This document shows positions 12,445 through 22,225 of a DNA stretch of 64,000 nucleotides, in pieces. The notes under the pieces are model-generated. The model worked only from the letters and a program-made list of their open reading frames with translations. It did no database searches and was not told the origin of the DNA. The translations under genes and the position numbers were made by a program. Where the stretch lies: NCBI RefSeq assembly GCF_030440555.1, contig NZ_CP047118.1, positions 930,001 to 994,000 on the forward strand, in the 5' to 3' direction. Source of the stretch: Corynebacterium caspium DSM 44850. Its GTDB lineage: Bacteria > Actinomycetota > Actinomycetes > Mycobacteriales > Mycobacteriaceae. How positions within the stretch are numbered: position 1 is the first letter of the stretch; every line of letters starts with the position of its first letter.

Positions 12445-12854
12445 TGACTGAATCTGAAAACTCAAACGGAACTAATTCCTTTGATTCCCTCGACGCCCAA
12501 GAACGCCCCGAACAAAGCCCTGAAGATATTTCAGCGGCAGCAGATGCCAAAGAATACATGTATGATGTCATCGATCCTGAACTGGGCATAAATGTTGTTG
12601 ACCTGGGGCTTCTTTATGATATTTGGATCGAACACCCCGAAGCAGGCATTAAGCGTGCCGTCATTAATATGACGCTCACTACGCCGGCTTGCCCGCTAAC
12701 CGATGTTTTAGAAGAACAAATCCAAGCTGCCATCGTAAATAATGGGGTTGCAGATGAAGTCCATGTTAACTGGGTATGGATGCCACCATGGGGTCCGCAT
12801 ATGATTACCGACGATGGACGGGAACAGCTGCGAGCCTTAGGTTTTGCAGTTTAA
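12444..12854 (+). CDS. sufT: SufT / MIP18-family (DUF59) Fe-S assembly factor
   Basis: A 136-residue DUF59 protein ending the suf operon. After a ~35-residue acidic, disordered leader comes the DUF59 fold: VIDPELGINVVDLGLLYDI (residues ~42-60) and MTLTTPACPLTD with the conserved Cys83. Homologues act in maturation or carriage of Fe-S clusters to target proteins. Its start overlaps the sufU stop, so it is coexpressed. No terminator is seen after it, so read-through into the ABC-F gene is possible. Confidence 0.9.
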
Positions 12855-12898
12855 TTAGTTCTTAAACCTCAGACAGCAGCAAAGCCTGCGAAAGAATG

Positions 12899-12904
12899 TA
12901 GGAT
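12899..12904 (+). promoter_or_regulatory. -10 of the ABC-F gene (leaderless)
   Basis: TAGGAT ends 8 nt before the GTG at 12913 and there is no Shine-Dalgarno, so an internal promoter giving a leaderless mRNA is likely. Confidence 0.5.
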
Positions 12905-12912
12905 AGCTCGTT

Positions 12913-14544
12913 GTGATTGTTACCCGTGATCTTGAAGTGCGCGTTGGCGCCCGAACCCTTTTAACTGCCCCTGGTGAACAACTTCGTGTCCAACCAGGTG
13001 ATCGCATTGGGTTGGTCGGCCGCAATGGTGCAGGCAAGACCACAACTATGCGAATCCTCTCCGGTGAAAACGAACCCTTTGGGGGCAGCGTTATTCGCGC
13101 CGGAGAGATCGGCTATCTGCCACAGGATTCCCGTGAAGGAAATGTGATCCAAACTGCACGGGATCGCGTACTTTCTGCCCGTGGCCTAGATAAATTGCGT
13201 TCCGCTATGGAACGAGAACAAGAAATCATGGAATCCGCAACTAATCCGCGGCAACGCGATGCGGCCATCCGGAAATACTCTCGTTTTGAAGAGGAATATC
13301 ATTCCTTAGGCGGCTATGAAGCCGATGCTGAATGCGCTCAGATCTGCGATAATCTGGGCCTTCCTGCCCGAATTCTGGACCAACCCCTGCACACTCTTTC
13401 CGGTGGGCAGCGTCGCCGCATTGAATTAGCGCAAATCTTATTTGCCGCAACTGCAGGTTCTGGAAAATCTAATACCACTTTGCTCCTTGATGAGCCCACT
13501 AACCACCTTGATGCGGATTCCATTACCTGGTTAAGAGAATTCTTAGCTAAGCACGAAGGTGGGCTAATAATGATTAGCCACGACGTGGAATTACTCCAAG
13601 CAGTTTGTAATAAAGTCTGGTACCTTGACGCAGTTCGGGCTGAAGCCGATGTTTATAATATGGGCTATAAAAAATATCAAGATGCTCGCGCTAAAGATGA
13701 AGCGCGCCGGCGTCGCGAACGCTCCAATGCTGAGAAAAAAGCTGCGGCACTACAAAAACAGGCCGCTAAACTAGGGGCCAAAGCAACCAAAGCTAAAGCT
13801 GCAAAACAGATGCTCGCCAGGGCTGATCGCATGGTTAATACCCTTGATGAAGTTCGCGTAGCTGATCGCGCTGCCCATATTTCATTCCCTGAACCAGCAC
13901 CTTGCGGGAAAACGCCACTTTTTGCCAAGGGTCTGACCAAAATGTATGGTTCCTTGGAAGTTTTTGCCGGAGTGGATCTAGCCATAGATAAAGGCTCAAG
14001 AGTAGTAATTTTGGGCTTTAACGGCGCAGGTAAAACAACCTTGCTAAAGTTACTAGCCGGCGTAGAGCGCTCTGATGGTGAAGGCGGCGTAGTTACTGGT
14101 CACGGCCTAAAAGTAGGCTATTTTGCTCAGGAACACGACACTATCGATCCCGATAAAACAGTATGGCAAAATACCATTGATGCCTGCCCAGATGCCGGCG
14201 AACAGGAATTACGAGGACTCCTAGGGGCCTTTATGTTCCAAGGCGATAAATTAGAACAACTTGCAGGTACTCTTTCTGGCGGTGAGAAAACCCGCCTAGC
14301 CCTAGCTACTTTAGTTTCCTCCCGGGCTAATGTGTTGCTACTTGATGAGCCCACAAATAACTTGGATCCGATTTCGCGTCAGCAAGTTCTAGATGCGCTA
14401 CGCACCTATACGGGAGCTGTAGTGCTGGTCACTCACGATCCAGGCGCAGTTAAAGCGTTAGAACCTGACCGGGTAATCGTGCTCCCAGATGGCACTGAAG
14501 ACCTTTGGAGCGATGCTTATATGGAGATCGTCGAACTAGCTTAA
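12913..14544 (+). CDS. ABC-F family ATPase (translation factor type)
   Basis: A 543-residue soluble protein with two ABC domains and no membrane segments, the ABC-F layout. First domain: Walker A GRNGAGKT (residues 36-43) and signature LSGGQRRRIEL. A charged, Lys/Ala-rich linker (~255-310) is the P-site tRNA interaction motif region. Second domain: Walker A GFNGAGKT and signature LSGGEKTRLALA. Family members act on the ribosome as translation regulators or antibiotic-resistance factors; which applies here cannot be told. The GTG start is preceded by a -10 rather than a ribosome site. It converges with the DUF711 gene across a shared hairpin. Confidence 0.92.
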   Translation: MIVTRDLEVRVGARTLLTAPGEQLRVQPGDRIGLVGRNGAGKTTTMRILSGENEPFGGSVIRAGEIGYLPQDSREGNVIQTARDRVLSARGLDKLRSAMEREQEIMESATNPRQRDAAIRKYSRFEEEYHSLGGYEADAECAQICDNLGLPARILDQPLHTLSGGQRRRIELAQILFAATAGSGKSNTTLLLDEPTNHLDADSITWLREFLAKHEGGLIMISHDVELLQAVCNKVWYLDAVRAEADVYNMGYKKYQDARAKDEARRRRERSNAEKKAAALQKQAAKLGAKATKAKAAKQMLARADRMVNTLDEVRVADRAAHISFPEPAPCGKTPLFAKGLTKMYGSLEVFAGVDLAIDKGSRVVILGFNGAGKTTLLKLLAGVERSDGEGGVVTGHGLKVGYFAQEHDTIDPDKTVWQNTIDACPDAGEQELRGLLGAFMFQGDKLEQLAGTLSGGEKTRLALATLVSSRANVLLLDEPTNNLDPISRQQVLDALRTYTGAVVLVTHDPGAVKALEPDRVIVLPDGTEDLWSDAYMEIVELA

Positions 14545-14559
14545 ACTAGCTTAAAAAAT

Positions 14560-14598
14560 CCCTTCACCTGCTAACCATAATTTGTAGCAGGTGAAGGG
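14560..14598 (-). terminator. Intrinsic terminator, mainly for the DUF711 operon
   Basis: A perfect 14-bp stem (14560-14573 with 14585-14598, CCCTTCACCTGCTA arm) and an 11-nt loop. On the minus strand it is followed by a T run (six A on the plus strand at 14553-14558). It lies between converging genes and could also slow plus-strand transcription from the ABC-F gene, which lacks the T run. Confidence 0.85.
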
Positions 14599-14628
14599 GT
14601 ACCGGGTTAAGCGGTGGGGAAGAAGTAA

Positions 14629-15993
14629 CTAGTTTCGGAAGCCATGAATCGGGGCGGGGATAAAGCCACCGCGATGTACGAATTTATCGGATTTAACCGT
14701 ATTTACCGGGATTACGGGGGCATATCCAAGCAAGCCGCCAAATTCCACTTCGTCTCCAGGAACGGTGCCAGGTACCGGAATTACGCGTACCGCAGTGGTT
14801 TTATGGTTCATCATGCCGATGGCAGATTCATCAGCAATCATGGCCGCAATGGTCGCGGCAGAAGTATCTCCAGGAATCGCGATCATATCTAGACCTACTG
14901 AACAAATCGCCGTCATAGCTTCTAGCTTGTCAATAGAAATAGATCCGGCACGCACGGCATCAATCATGCCTTTATCCTCAGAAACAGGGATAAAGGAACC
15001 AGAGAGTCCACCTACTCGCGAACAGGCCATCATGCCACCTTTTTTAACGGCATCATTAAGCAAAGCCAGCGCCGCAGTAGTGCCGTGAGTACCTACTTGG
15101 TCTAGTCCCATATGCTCCAAAATATGGGCTACGGAATCGCCTAATTCCGCAGTCGGTGCCAAAGAAAGATCCACGATCCCAAAAGGAACTCCCAAACGTT
15201 GCGCAGCCATATTGCCAACTAGCTGGCCAGTACGCGTGATCTTAAAGGCAGCCTTTTTGATCTCCTCAGCAACTTCATCCAAGGTGGCACCTTCAAGAGT
15301 TCCAATAGCCCTATCGACTACCCCTGGACCAGAAACACCAACAGATACCACACAATCAGGTTCTTCCACCCCGTGGAAAGCTCCAGCCATGAACGGATTA
15401 TCGCCCACGGCATTACAGAAAACCACCAGCTTAGCGCAGGCCATAGCGGAATTATCTTTAGTGAGCTCGGCAGCTTCTTTAATTACGTGACCCATCTGGT
15501 GCACGGCATCCATATTGATGCCAGCACGGGATGAACCCACATTCACAGAACCGCACACATACTGGGTTTCAGCCAAAGCTTGGGGGATAGAGGCAATTAG
15601 CGCTTTATCAGAAGATGTCGCGCCCTTTTCTACGAGTGCGGAATATCCACCGATGAAGTTCACCCCAGTTTCCAGCGCTGCCCGATCAAGAGCTTTGGCA
15701 ATTTCAGCAGGATTACCTTTGAGTCCGGCTGCAATTAGAGCTACTGGAGTTACGCTAATACGCTTATTTACAATCGGAATACCTAATTCCGATTCGATAC
15801 CTTCACATACTTCTACCAGGTGTTTAGCCTGCGTAGTGACTCGATCATAAACTGCCTGGCAGGTCTCTTCCATAGTGGAGCGGGTGCACTCCAATAAAGA
15901 AATGCCCATAGTAACGGTACGAATATCAAGACGATACTTCTCGATCATCTCGATAGTGTCTAAAACCGAACCTGGATTAAAGTTCAAACTCAT
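14629..15993 (-). CDS. DUF711 / UPF0210 (PFL-like fold) protein
   Basis: A 454-residue protein of the widely conserved UPF0210/DUF711 family, whose fold resembles the PFL/anaerobic RNR barrel; its function is unknown. Conserved glycine-rich stretches are visible ([53 protein letters not shown]). It lies 11 bp after the ACT-domain gene, and the two families are neighbours in very diverse bacteria, which implies a joint role, perhaps ligand-sensing by the ACT partner. It is closed by the strong terminator downstream. Confidence 0.9.
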   Translation of the reverse strand: MSLNFNPGSVLDTIEMIEKYRLDIRTVTMGISLLECTRSTMEETCQAVYDRVTTQAKHLVEVCEGIESELGIPIVNKRISVTPVALIAAGLKGNPAEIAKALDRAALETGVNFIGGYSALVEKGATSSDKALIASIPQALAETQYVCGSVNVGSSRAGINMDAVHQMGHVIKEAAELTKDNSAMACAKLVVFCNAVGDNPFMAGAFHGVEEPDCVVSVGVSGPGVVDRAIGTLEGATLDEVAEEIKKAAFKITRTGQLVGNMAAQRLGVPFGIVDLSLAPTAELGDSVAHILEHMGLDQVGTHGTTAALALLNDAVKKGGMMACSRVGGLSGSFIPVSEDKGMIDAVRAGSISIDKLEAMTAICSVGLDMIAIPGDTSAATIAAMIADESAIGMMNHKTTAVRVIPVPGTVPGDEVEFGGLLGYAPVIPVNTVKSDKFVHRGGFIPAPIHGFRN

Positions 15994-16004
15994 GCTATAA
16001 ACCC

Positions 16005-16271
16005 TTAAATTTCGTTAACAGCACTGAAAAGAACTTCAGACTGAATGCGAATTACCAGCTGCTGCTCAGCCTCAACTGGAGCCATAGCTTTTTGGACGGC
16101 ATCAACTGTGAGATCTTCTGGGATCTCTACTCGCAAAATCATGGTGAACCAGCGTCCCATAAGAGTCTGGGAGACGTCCACAATATTGATGTTATTTTCG
16201 GCTAGTGCTGCCGTTACTCCGGCAATAATTCCGGTGTGGTCTTCACCGGTGACGGTCATGATCGCATACAT
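16005..16271 (-). CDS. ACT domain protein (UPF0237)
   Basis: An 88-residue stand-alone ACT domain: [20 protein letters not shown], then [18 protein letters not shown] and a final strand with IRIQ. ACT domains bind small ligands, often amino acids. This family is almost always encoded beside DUF711, as here. A second ATG at residue 5 (16259) is possible. The upstream 67 bp separates it from the divergently transcribed SDR gene, so the two probably share a bidirectional promoter region. Confidence 0.92.
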   Translation of the reverse strand: MYAIMTVTGEDHTGIIAGVTAALAENNINIVDVSQTLMGRWFTMILRVEIPEDLTVDAVQKAMAPVEAEQQLVIRIQSEVLFSAVNEI

Positions 16272-16338
16272 ATTTTGGTATCCTACCGCTTTCGAGCCCG
16301 TATTTTGCCTTTATGCTCTCCGCAGCGTGAAAACGACT

Positions 16339-17085
16339 ATGCTCACCAATATGTCTTCTTCAAATGAATCCCGTAATATTCTTATTCTCGGTGGCAGCGG
16401 CAAAATTGCTCGTTTAGCTACAAAAATGCTTATCGATGCCGGGCATCAGGTAACCAGCGTGATCCGGGATGCGGCTGCCGCTCCCGAATTGGAAGCTTTA
16501 GGAGCGCAGGTTGAAGTTTGCGATATTACCCAAGCTAAAGCAGTGCAATGGAATAAATTACAAGGCGATAAAGACATAGTGGTTTGGGCTGCCGGGCTTA
16601 GCAAAACCAGCGATGCTACCGATGCTGCCGATGCTGCTGATGCTGCCGCAGCAGTTCGTACTCTGCAGCGCGATGCCCCGTGGTCAATGATTGATTCCCT
16701 AAATCGTTTTGATGATCGTCCGTCCGGCGCACCGCTGTTAATTATGCTTTCTTATACAGGTTCGCTAAATAATCCATGGCCTAAAGGAGATCCAAAGTAT
16801 GCCTATGGTTTAGCCAAACAAGAAGTGGATCGGCGTCTGGAAGCAGGCGTTAAATTTCCCTTTGTAGTTATTGCTGCCGGAGAAATTGTGGATGAGGCTA
16901 CGGCAGGCTTTGAAAGCGTTGCCGATAACGCTGCTGCAGCCGGACCTACTTCGCGGAAATTATTAGCAGAATTAATTGTTGAAATCGCCAACCGGGGCAA
17001 AGCTGCAGTTCCCGAAGAAGGCATTCGACTGCCTTTAAAGAACGGGACACAACCTGTTGCTAGTTTGGGGTACCCAGTCAATTAA
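16339..17085 (+). CDS. NAD(P)-binding SDR-like protein (atypical short-chain dehydrogenase)
   Basis: A 248-residue single-domain Rossmann protein of the NAD(P)H-binding/SDR_a5-like type. The dinucleotide motif ILILGGSGKIARLA lies near the N-terminus, followed by VIRDAAAAPELEALGAQVEVCDIT and VVWAAGLSK. There is a YGLAKQEVDRRLE motif with Tyr-x3-Lys. A loop contains an Asp-Ala repeat (DATDAADAADAA) encoded by 9-nt tandem units. The start is uncertain: ATG 16339, ATG 16351, or GTG 16327, the last lying 9 nt after TATGCT and possibly leaderless. The substrate is unknown. Confidence 0.82.
   Translation: MLTNMSSSNESRNILILGGSGKIARLATKMLIDAGHQVTSVIRDAAAAPELEALGAQVEVCDITQAKAVQWNKLQGDKDIVVWAAGLSKTSDATDAADAADAAAAVRTLQRDAPWSMIDSLNRFDDRPSGAPLLIMLSYTGSLNNPWPKGDPKYAYGLAKQEVDRRLEAGVKFPFVVIAAGEIVDEATAGFESVADNAAAAGPTSRKLLAELIVEIANRGKAAVPEEGIRLPLKNGTQPVASLGYPVN
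16612..16647 (+). repeat. Four tandem 9-nt units (GATGCTGCC-like)
   Basis: Four consecutive copies, GATGCTACC, GATGCTGCC, GATGCTGCT and GATGCTGCC, inside the SDR gene, encoding Asp-Ala repeats. Changes in copy number would keep the frame. Confidence 0.8.
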
Positions 17086-17807
17086 GCCAGGGATTTCGCC
17101 GTGGCATATTCCACGAATGCCCGCATGAGCTTGCGGGCATGGCTGGTATCTACTCCATCTAGGGAAGCTACGATATCTTCGTATTCTGCTTCACTAAAAT
17201 AACCATGTCCGCGGTAGAAATTCATACGGATTGCTAAACCTTTAGCATCAATTTCGGGATGAAATTGGGTAGCCCAAATATGGTCTCCAAAACGAACTGC
17301 TTGCACTGGGCAAGTAGGTCCAGTAGCTAGGAGGACAGCTCCCTCTCCAATTTTGGTCACATTTTCATTATGCCCAGTGAAGGCGTCGAAACGCGGGGGT
17401 AGCTGTGAAAACAGCGGATCTGCTGCTGCTTCTGCACATAACTCCACAATGGTGGGTCCGGCTTGCTCAGGATGGGTATTTCCTACGGCACCTCCGCGAG
17501 CCACCGCTAGTGGTCCGCCGCCATAGCACATGGAAAAGACTGGCACGGGGGAGTCTAGAAAACTCACTAAAATATTATTAACATTTAGCTGCCAGTCACA
17601 GTGTTCAGGATCAGTCATATTTAGGGGAGAGCCTCCCATAAGGATCCCGGTAAATTTAGAAATATCGCCTAACTCAACATCGGCGGAATCAATTACATAT
17701 TGAATAAGTTGTTCTGGTTTTAAGCCAGTAGCGCCGAGGAAATCCGCATATTCAGCAGCGATAATCTCATCGCCTTGACGGGGCGTTACCAATAAGAAGT
17801 TAGACAT
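17082..17807 (-). CDS. Class I glutamine amidotransferase-like protein
   Basis: A 241-residue class I GATase domain alone, without a synthetase partner. The nucleophile is Cys94 in FSMCYGGGP and the triad continues with His183 and Glu185 in TQFHPEI, so it should be catalytically competent as a glutamine amidohydrolase or gamma-glutamyl peptidase. The early motif GILMGGSPLN provides the oxyanion region. It overlaps the end of the SDR gene by 4 bp on the opposite strand. It lies 75 bp downstream of acnR, but its own TAGACT hexamer 7 nt before the ATG points to separate, leaderless expression. Confidence 0.85.
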   Translation of the reverse strand: MSNFLLVTPRQGDEIIAAEYADFLGATGLKPEQLIQYVIDSADVELGDISKFTGILMGGSPLNMTDPEHCDWQLNVNNILVSFLDSPVPVFSMCYGGGPLAVARGGAVGNTHPEQAGPTIVELCAEAAADPLFSQLPPRFDAFTGHNENVTKIGEGAVLLATGPTCPVQAVRFGDHIWATQFHPEIDAKGLAIRMNFYRGHGYFSEAEYEDIVASLDGVDTSHARKLMRAFVEYATAKSLA

Positions 17808-17814
17808 ACAGAGC

Positions 17815-17820
17815 AGTCTA
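17815..17820 (-). promoter_or_regulatory. -10 of the amidotransferase gene (leaderless)
   Basis: Minus-strand TAGACT lies exactly 7 nt before the ATG at 17807, with no Shine-Dalgarno in between. Confidence 0.5.
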
Positions 17821-17882
17821 CCTAATTGAAATCAAACAGGACGAGCGACTTGTTTAACTAATTATAAATATCGTTTTAGATA

Positions 17883-18461
17883 CTATTCAGAAGTATAATT
17901 ACTACGGCGTACCGAAGCTTCGACCATATCGAGCATTTCCTCCATATTATCGGTTGATAATCCTGAAGCTACTCGACTAATTAGCCCATCCATAACAGTT
18001 TCCAAATAGGAAAGTAAAACATCTAATGGAATGTCATCGCGCATCCGGTCGGAACTGGCATTGCGTTGCAAACGCTTGCGCAAGGCATCATCTATAACTT
18101 GTTGGTGTTCGAACCACCGGGCCCGAAAATTAGGATCAGTGCGCAGCATCCGGGTAATTTCTAACCGGGTTGCCAGCCATTCGTGCTGTTCAGGATTGCG
18201 CAAAATATCGCGCATAACCTGTACCAAACCATTTTCGGCAATTACATCTGCCTGATATTCGGCATCCTCGCGGGCAATAGCCAAGAAAAGCGATTGCTTA
18301 TCACCATAGTGGTGAAAAATGGCGCCACGAGATTTACCTGTTGCCTTTTCCAGCCGACGCACCGTAGCGCCTTCATAACCATGCTCAGCGAAGCAGGTAC
18401 GTGCTCCTTCTAGGATATCGTGGCGGCGTTTGGATAGTTCTTGGTCGCTTACAACAGGCAT
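17883..18461 (-). CDS. acnR: TetR-family aconitase repressor AcnR
   Basis: A 192-residue TetR regulator. The N-terminal helix-turn-helix (GATVRRLEKATGKSRGAIFH, residues ~30-50) is followed by HHYGDKQSLFLAIARED, closely like AcnR of C. glutamicum. Its place directly downstream of acn on the same strand is also the same. AcnR represses acn by binding upstream of it, and a near-consensus site is present there (21650-21665). In C. glutamicum its effectors are citrate/aconitate-type ligands. A GGAAGG sequence ~12 nt before the ATG may serve as ribosome site. Confidence 0.93.
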   Translation of the reverse strand: MPVVSDQELSKRRHDILEGARTCFAEHGYEGATVRRLEKATGKSRGAIFHHYGDKQSLFLAIAREDAEYQADVIAENGLVQVMRDILRNPEQHEWLATRLEITRMLRTDPNFRARWFEHQQVIDDALRKRLQRNASSDRMRDDIPLDVLLSYLETVMDGLISRVASGLSTDNMEEMLDMVEASVRRSNYTSE

Positions 18462-18611
18462 TAGGGTGTACTTGCCTTCCTTTAAGACCTTTAATAGAAA
18501 ATGGCCATCATAGTTATAAATAAATACTGCTAGGCATCCTATCAGAATCCCAGCGTGGGAATTGTCACTGGATTGATAGTAGGTGCCTTTTTTATCGAAG
18601 TAGCAAAATAG

Positions 18612-18657
18612 TAACCCCTAACTTCCAGAGATGAGAATATCTGGAACCTAGGGGTTA
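18612..18657 (-). terminator. Hairpin after acn
   Basis: A long stem, TAACCCCTA with TAGGGGTTA outside and TTCCAG with CTGGAA inside, separated by a 2x2 internal loop. On the minus strand it is followed by CTATTTTG, a weak T tract. It may attenuate rather than fully block transcription into acnR, which lies 150 bp further on and is cotranscribed with acn in C. glutamicum. Confidence 0.65.
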
Positions 18658-18691
18658 GAAAATGAGGAATAAATCTCCTCTGTTGGTCTAT

Positions 18692-21514
18692 TTATTTACT
18701 ACCACTTGCAGCCATTTGACGTAGTACGTATTGCAAAATTCCGCCATGGCGGTAGTAATCAGCCTCACCAGGGGTATCAATGCGCACGACCGCATCGAAA
18801 ACAATCGCAGAACCATCTGGTTTCGTCGCTGTGACCTGCACAGTTTCTGGAATATCACCATCATTTAGGGCAGTTAGTCCAGAGATATCAAAAGTCTCAG
18901 TTCCATCAATACCCAGAGTTTCATGAGATTGTCCAGTCGGGAATTGCAACGGCACAACGCCCATACCAATGAGGTTAGAGCGGTGAATACGCTCGAAGGT
19001 TTCCACAATTACTGCTCGAACTCCCAATAGATTGGTGCCCTTAGCAGCCCAGTCTCGCGAGGATCCGGAACCATATTCCTTGCCACCAAGTACAACCAAA
19101 GGAATGCCGGCTTCCCGGTAGTTCACTGCGGCATCGTAAATAAAGGCTTGTGGTCCGCCTTCTTTAGTGAAGTCCCGAGTATATCCACCTTGAATATCTA
19201 CCAGCTGATTGCGTAACCGGATATTGGCAAAGGTTCCTCGAACCATCACCTCGTGATTACCGCGACGGGAACCCAAGGAGTTGTAATCGCGGCGATCCAC
19301 CCCATGGGCGTCTAGATACTGCGCCGCCGGAGTACCGGGCTTAATCGCAGAAGCAGGAGAAATATGGTCAGTGGTAACTGAATCTCCCAGCTTGGCAAGT
19401 ACCCGAGCACCAGAAATATCAGCTACTGGTAGCGGTTCAACCGGCATATCGTCGAAATAAGGGGCCTTGCGAATGTAGGTGGAATCTTCATCCCAGCCAA
19501 AGGTTTCACCTTCTGGAATATTTAAGGCTTGCCACTGCGAATCGCCTTTAAAGACATCGGCATAATCAGCTTCATATAGCTCTCGGCTAATAGCTTGCTG
19601 AATAGTTTCTTCGATTTCTTGGGTTGAAGGCCAGATATCTTTTAGGAAAATATCGTTGCCCTCTTTATCTTGCCCAAGTGGCTGGGTTTCGAAATCGAAG
19701 TCCATGGTTCCGGCAATGGCATAAGCGATTACCATTATCGGGGAAGCCAAGTAATTCATCTTTACATCGGGGGAGATGCGCCCCTCAAAATTTCGGTTTC
19801 CCGAAAGCACTGCAGTGGCAGTTAGATCGTGCTCGTTGATAGCTTGGGATACTTCATCAGGAAGCGGTCCCGAATTTCCAATGCAGGTGGTGCACCCAAA
19901 TCCGGAAAGATAAAAGCCCAAGGCTTCCAAATCTTTCCACAGATCGGCGCGTTGGAAATAGCCATCTACAACTTGAGATCCCGGGGCACAAATAGTTTTT
20001 ACCCACGGCTTAGCGCGCAGCCCTAGAGCGGCAGCTTTGCGTGCAATCAACCCGGCACCAACCATTACTGAAGGATTAGAGGTATTGGTGCATGAAGTAA
20101 TGGAAGCAATTGCTACCATGCCATGATCTAGGGTGTATTCACCGCCAAGTCCCGCTTTTACCACCACTGGACGCGAGGGGCGACCAGCAGCACCAGCAGC
20201 AGCTGATTCGCCATTTCCAGGTCCGGAAGCATTATAGGTTTCGCCGTCGCGGGCAATGCGCTCCACTACAGGGGCATCCACAACAGTGTCAGTTACGGCG
20301 GTACTTACTGGGTCCGAGGTGAAATCATGCAGTTGCGAACGGAAAGTGGATTTTGCAGCTGAAAGCAAAATTCGATCCTGTGGGCGCTTCGGACCAGCAA
20401 TAGAAGGCACCACAGTGGAAAGATCTAATTCCAGGTATTCAGAGTAGACAGCCTCAGTGGCATCCTCTTCCAACCACATGCCCTGCGCCTTGGCATAGGC
20501 TTCAACCCGCGCAATCTGCTCCTCAGGGCGCCCAGTCAAGCGTAGGTAATTGATTGTCTCTTCATCAATGGGGAAAATCGCACAAGTCGACCCAAATTCT
20601 GGAGACATATTTCCAATAGTCGCCCGATTAGCCAACGGAACTTGCTTAACTCCGTTGCCATAAAACTCCACGAATTTTTGTACGACCCCATGCTCACGCA
20701 GCATTTCGGTAATAGTTAGTACAACATCGGTGGCCGTAACTCCGGCAGGAATTTCTCCGGTTAGCTTGAAGCCAACAACCCGGGGGATAAGCATCGAAAC
20801 AGGTTGGCCAAGCATAGCTGCCTCAGCTTCAATACCGCCAACACCCCATCCTAAGATTCCCAGCCCATTTTCCATGGTGGTGTGCGAATCTGTACCAATA
20901 CAGGTATCTGGATAAGCCACGCCATCATTATCAAAAACGACTCGAGACAAGTACTCAATATTGACTTGGTGCACGATTCCGGTACCTGGAGGCACCACCC
21001 GGAAGTTGGAGAAATTCTCAGCGCCCCATCGCAAGAATTGGTAACGCTCTTCATTGCGCTCATATTCAATGGCCACATTGCGGGCCAAAGCCTCCGGGCC
21101 TCCGAAAGCCTCCACGATGACCGAGTGGTCAATAACCATTTCTGCAGGATTTAACGGATTAACTTGTTCAGGACGTCCACCAAGCAGGGAAACTGCCTCA
21201 CGCATGGTTGCTAAATCGACTACACAAGGCACGCCAGTAAAGTCCTGCATAAGCACTCGCGCGGGCGTGAACTGAATTTCAGTTGCGGGTTCAGCAGTGG
21301 GATCCCAGTTAGCTATGGCCTCAATATGCTTGGTAGTAACGTTTTTACCGTCTTCGGTACGCAGCAGATTCTCACCAAGGACCTTTAAAGAATAAGGAAG
21401 TTTTTCCATCCCCTCTACCGCATCTAGTGCAAAGTAGGTATATTCCTTATCGGCCACAGTAAGAGTGCGTCGGGCATTAAAGGAGTTCAAGCTAGTAACC
21501 ACGGTGCGCTCCAT
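18692..21514 (-). CDS. acn: Aconitate hydratase (aconitase A)
   Basis: A 940-residue monomeric AcnA-type enzyme of the TCA cycle, interconverting citrate and isocitrate. The [4Fe-4S] ligands are Cys475 ([11 protein letters not shown]), Cys541 and Cys544 ([11 protein letters not shown]). The C-terminal swivel domain includes [20 protein letters not shown] with substrate-binding Arg/Ser. A ~25-residue Gly/Ala/Pro loop near 428-450 ([20 protein letters not shown]) is an insertion common in corynebacterial enzymes. It starts at ATG with a weak GAGAA upstream. Its cluster depends on the Suf machinery encoded nearby, and expression should be controlled by AcnR. Confidence 0.97.
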   Translation of the reverse strand: MERTVVTSLNSFNARRTLTVADKEYTYFALDAVEGMEKLPYSLKVLGENLLRTEDGKNVTTKHIEAIANWDPTAEPATEIQFTPARVLMQDFTGVPCVVDLATMREAVSLLGGRPEQVNPLNPAEMVIDHSVIVEAFGGPEALARNVAIEYERNEERYQFLRWGAENFSNFRVVPPGTGIVHQVNIEYLSRVVFDNDGVAYPDTCIGTDSHTTMENGLGILGWGVGGIEAEAAMLGQPVSMLIPRVVGFKLTGEIPAGVTATDVVLTITEMLREHGVVQKFVEFYGNGVKQVPLANRATIGNMSPEFGSTCAIFPIDEETINYLRLTGRPEEQIARVEAYAKAQGMWLEEDATEAVYSEYLELDLSTVVPSIAGPKRPQDRILLSAAKSTFRSQLHDFTSDPVSTAVTDTVVDAPVVERIARDGETYNASGPGNGESAAAGAAGRPSRPVVVKAGLGGEYTLDHGMVAIASITSCTNTSNPSVMVGAGLIARKAAALGLRAKPWVKTICAPGSQVVDGYFQRADLWKDLEALGFYLSGFGCTTCIGNSGPLPDEVSQAINEHDLTATAVLSGNRNFEGRISPDVKMNYLASPIMVIAYAIAGTMDFDFETQPLGQDKEGNDIFLKDIWPSTQEIEETIQQAISRELYEADYADVFKGDSQWQALNIPEGETFGWDEDSTYIRKAPYFDDMPVEPLPVADISGARVLAKLGDSVTTDHISPASAIKPGTPAAQYLDAHGVDRRDYNSLGSRRGNHEVMVRGTFANIRLRNQLVDIQGGYTRDFTKEGGPQAFIYDAAVNYREAGIPLVVLGGKEYGSGSSRDWAAKGTNLLGVRAVIVETFERIHRSNLIGMGVVPLQFPTGQSHETLGIDGTETFDISGLTALNDGDIPETVQVTATKPDGSAIVFDAVVRIDTPGEADYYRHGGILQYVLRQMAASGSK

Positions 21515-21649
21515 TTTCTCAACGGGATATTAATCAAGTCTTTTAAGTTTTATAACGGCGTGCACATACCGGAGCCGGATCCGATATCTAATGCATCTGC
21601 CAACTATCCTAAGTCCAGGGGTCGAAGCCCTGATTAAGCCCGATCCTAG

Positions 21650-21665
21650 CCGGACAGGTGTACTG
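21650..21665. promoter_or_regulatory. AcnR operator upstream of acn
   Basis: CCGGACAGGTGTACTG fits the C. glutamicum AcnR consensus CAGNACnnncGTACTG as I remember it at every fixed position except two (the second base, and the lower-case c). It lies 136 bp upstream of the acn ATG, between acn and the divergent small membrane protein gene, so it could influence both. Confidence 0.7.
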
Positions 21666-21730
21666 GTTCGAGTTACCATCACCTAACCTGAACAATCCAT
21701 AACTTCCAAACTCTTTTCGAAAGGCGTGTA

Positions 21731-22225
21731 GTGACTGCCTCTACAGACCCCTTGATTATGGAACTGGCCGATAAAATAAATATCGACCAAGTACTGGTCA
21801 TGCCGGAAAACGCGGAGTCGCAAGCTTTATCTTTAGAGCTTGAGCAGGTACTACCCAAAATGGCTCAGGAATTGAATTTAGAGGTGGAGGATATTGCATT
21901 CATAGCCCTAGATTTCACCCCTGAACATCTGCCAGAGCTACGAGACCTAGCCCAAGATTTACAACTTTCCACTACCCGAGAATTAGTGGTTATTCGGGCA
22001 CCAGGTGGTGCTGGTTCAGTTAGTACCGTGTTAAGTCGGGCGCAAATTGAAGCTGGCGAAGCAGCTATGATGGCCAGCCCAGATTATGTAGCCGGCCTAA
22101 AATTTTATAGCGAAGCTGCCGCTGCACACGATAATCCCGTTGGGGATTGGGGGATAGCTAGCGGCATCGGGACATTCGGGGTCTTAATGGTTTTTGCCTT
22201 AGCCACTTGGCGCAGCTTTCGGTAA
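21731..22225 (+). CDS. Conserved membrane protein, Rv1476-like (DUF6676)
   Basis: A 164-residue protein with a soluble N-terminal domain and one C-terminal transmembrane helix (residues ~140-160, GIASGIGTFGVLMVFALATW). It resembles the actinobacterial family whose member lies between the aconitase and ripA genes in mycobacteria, the same position as here; function unknown. The N-terminal ~110 residues have an alternating helix/strand pattern and no catalytic motif that I recognise. The GTG start follows AAAGG. The neighbourhood suggests a link to the cell-wall hydrolase downstream, but a 650-bp control region separates them. Confidence 0.8.
   Translation: MTASTDPLIMELADKINIDQVLVMPENAESQALSLELEQVLPKMAQELNLEVEDIAFIALDFTPEHLPELRDLAQDLQLSTTRELVVIRAPGGAGSVSTVLSRAQIEAGEAAMMASPDYVAGLKFYSEAAAAHDNPVGDWGIASGIGTFGVLMVFALATWRSFR

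Noticed and set aside
21670..21700. DtxR box upstream of acn (ACCTAACCTG half-site)
   Set aside because: Only one half matches the 19-bp palindrome; the other half is absent.
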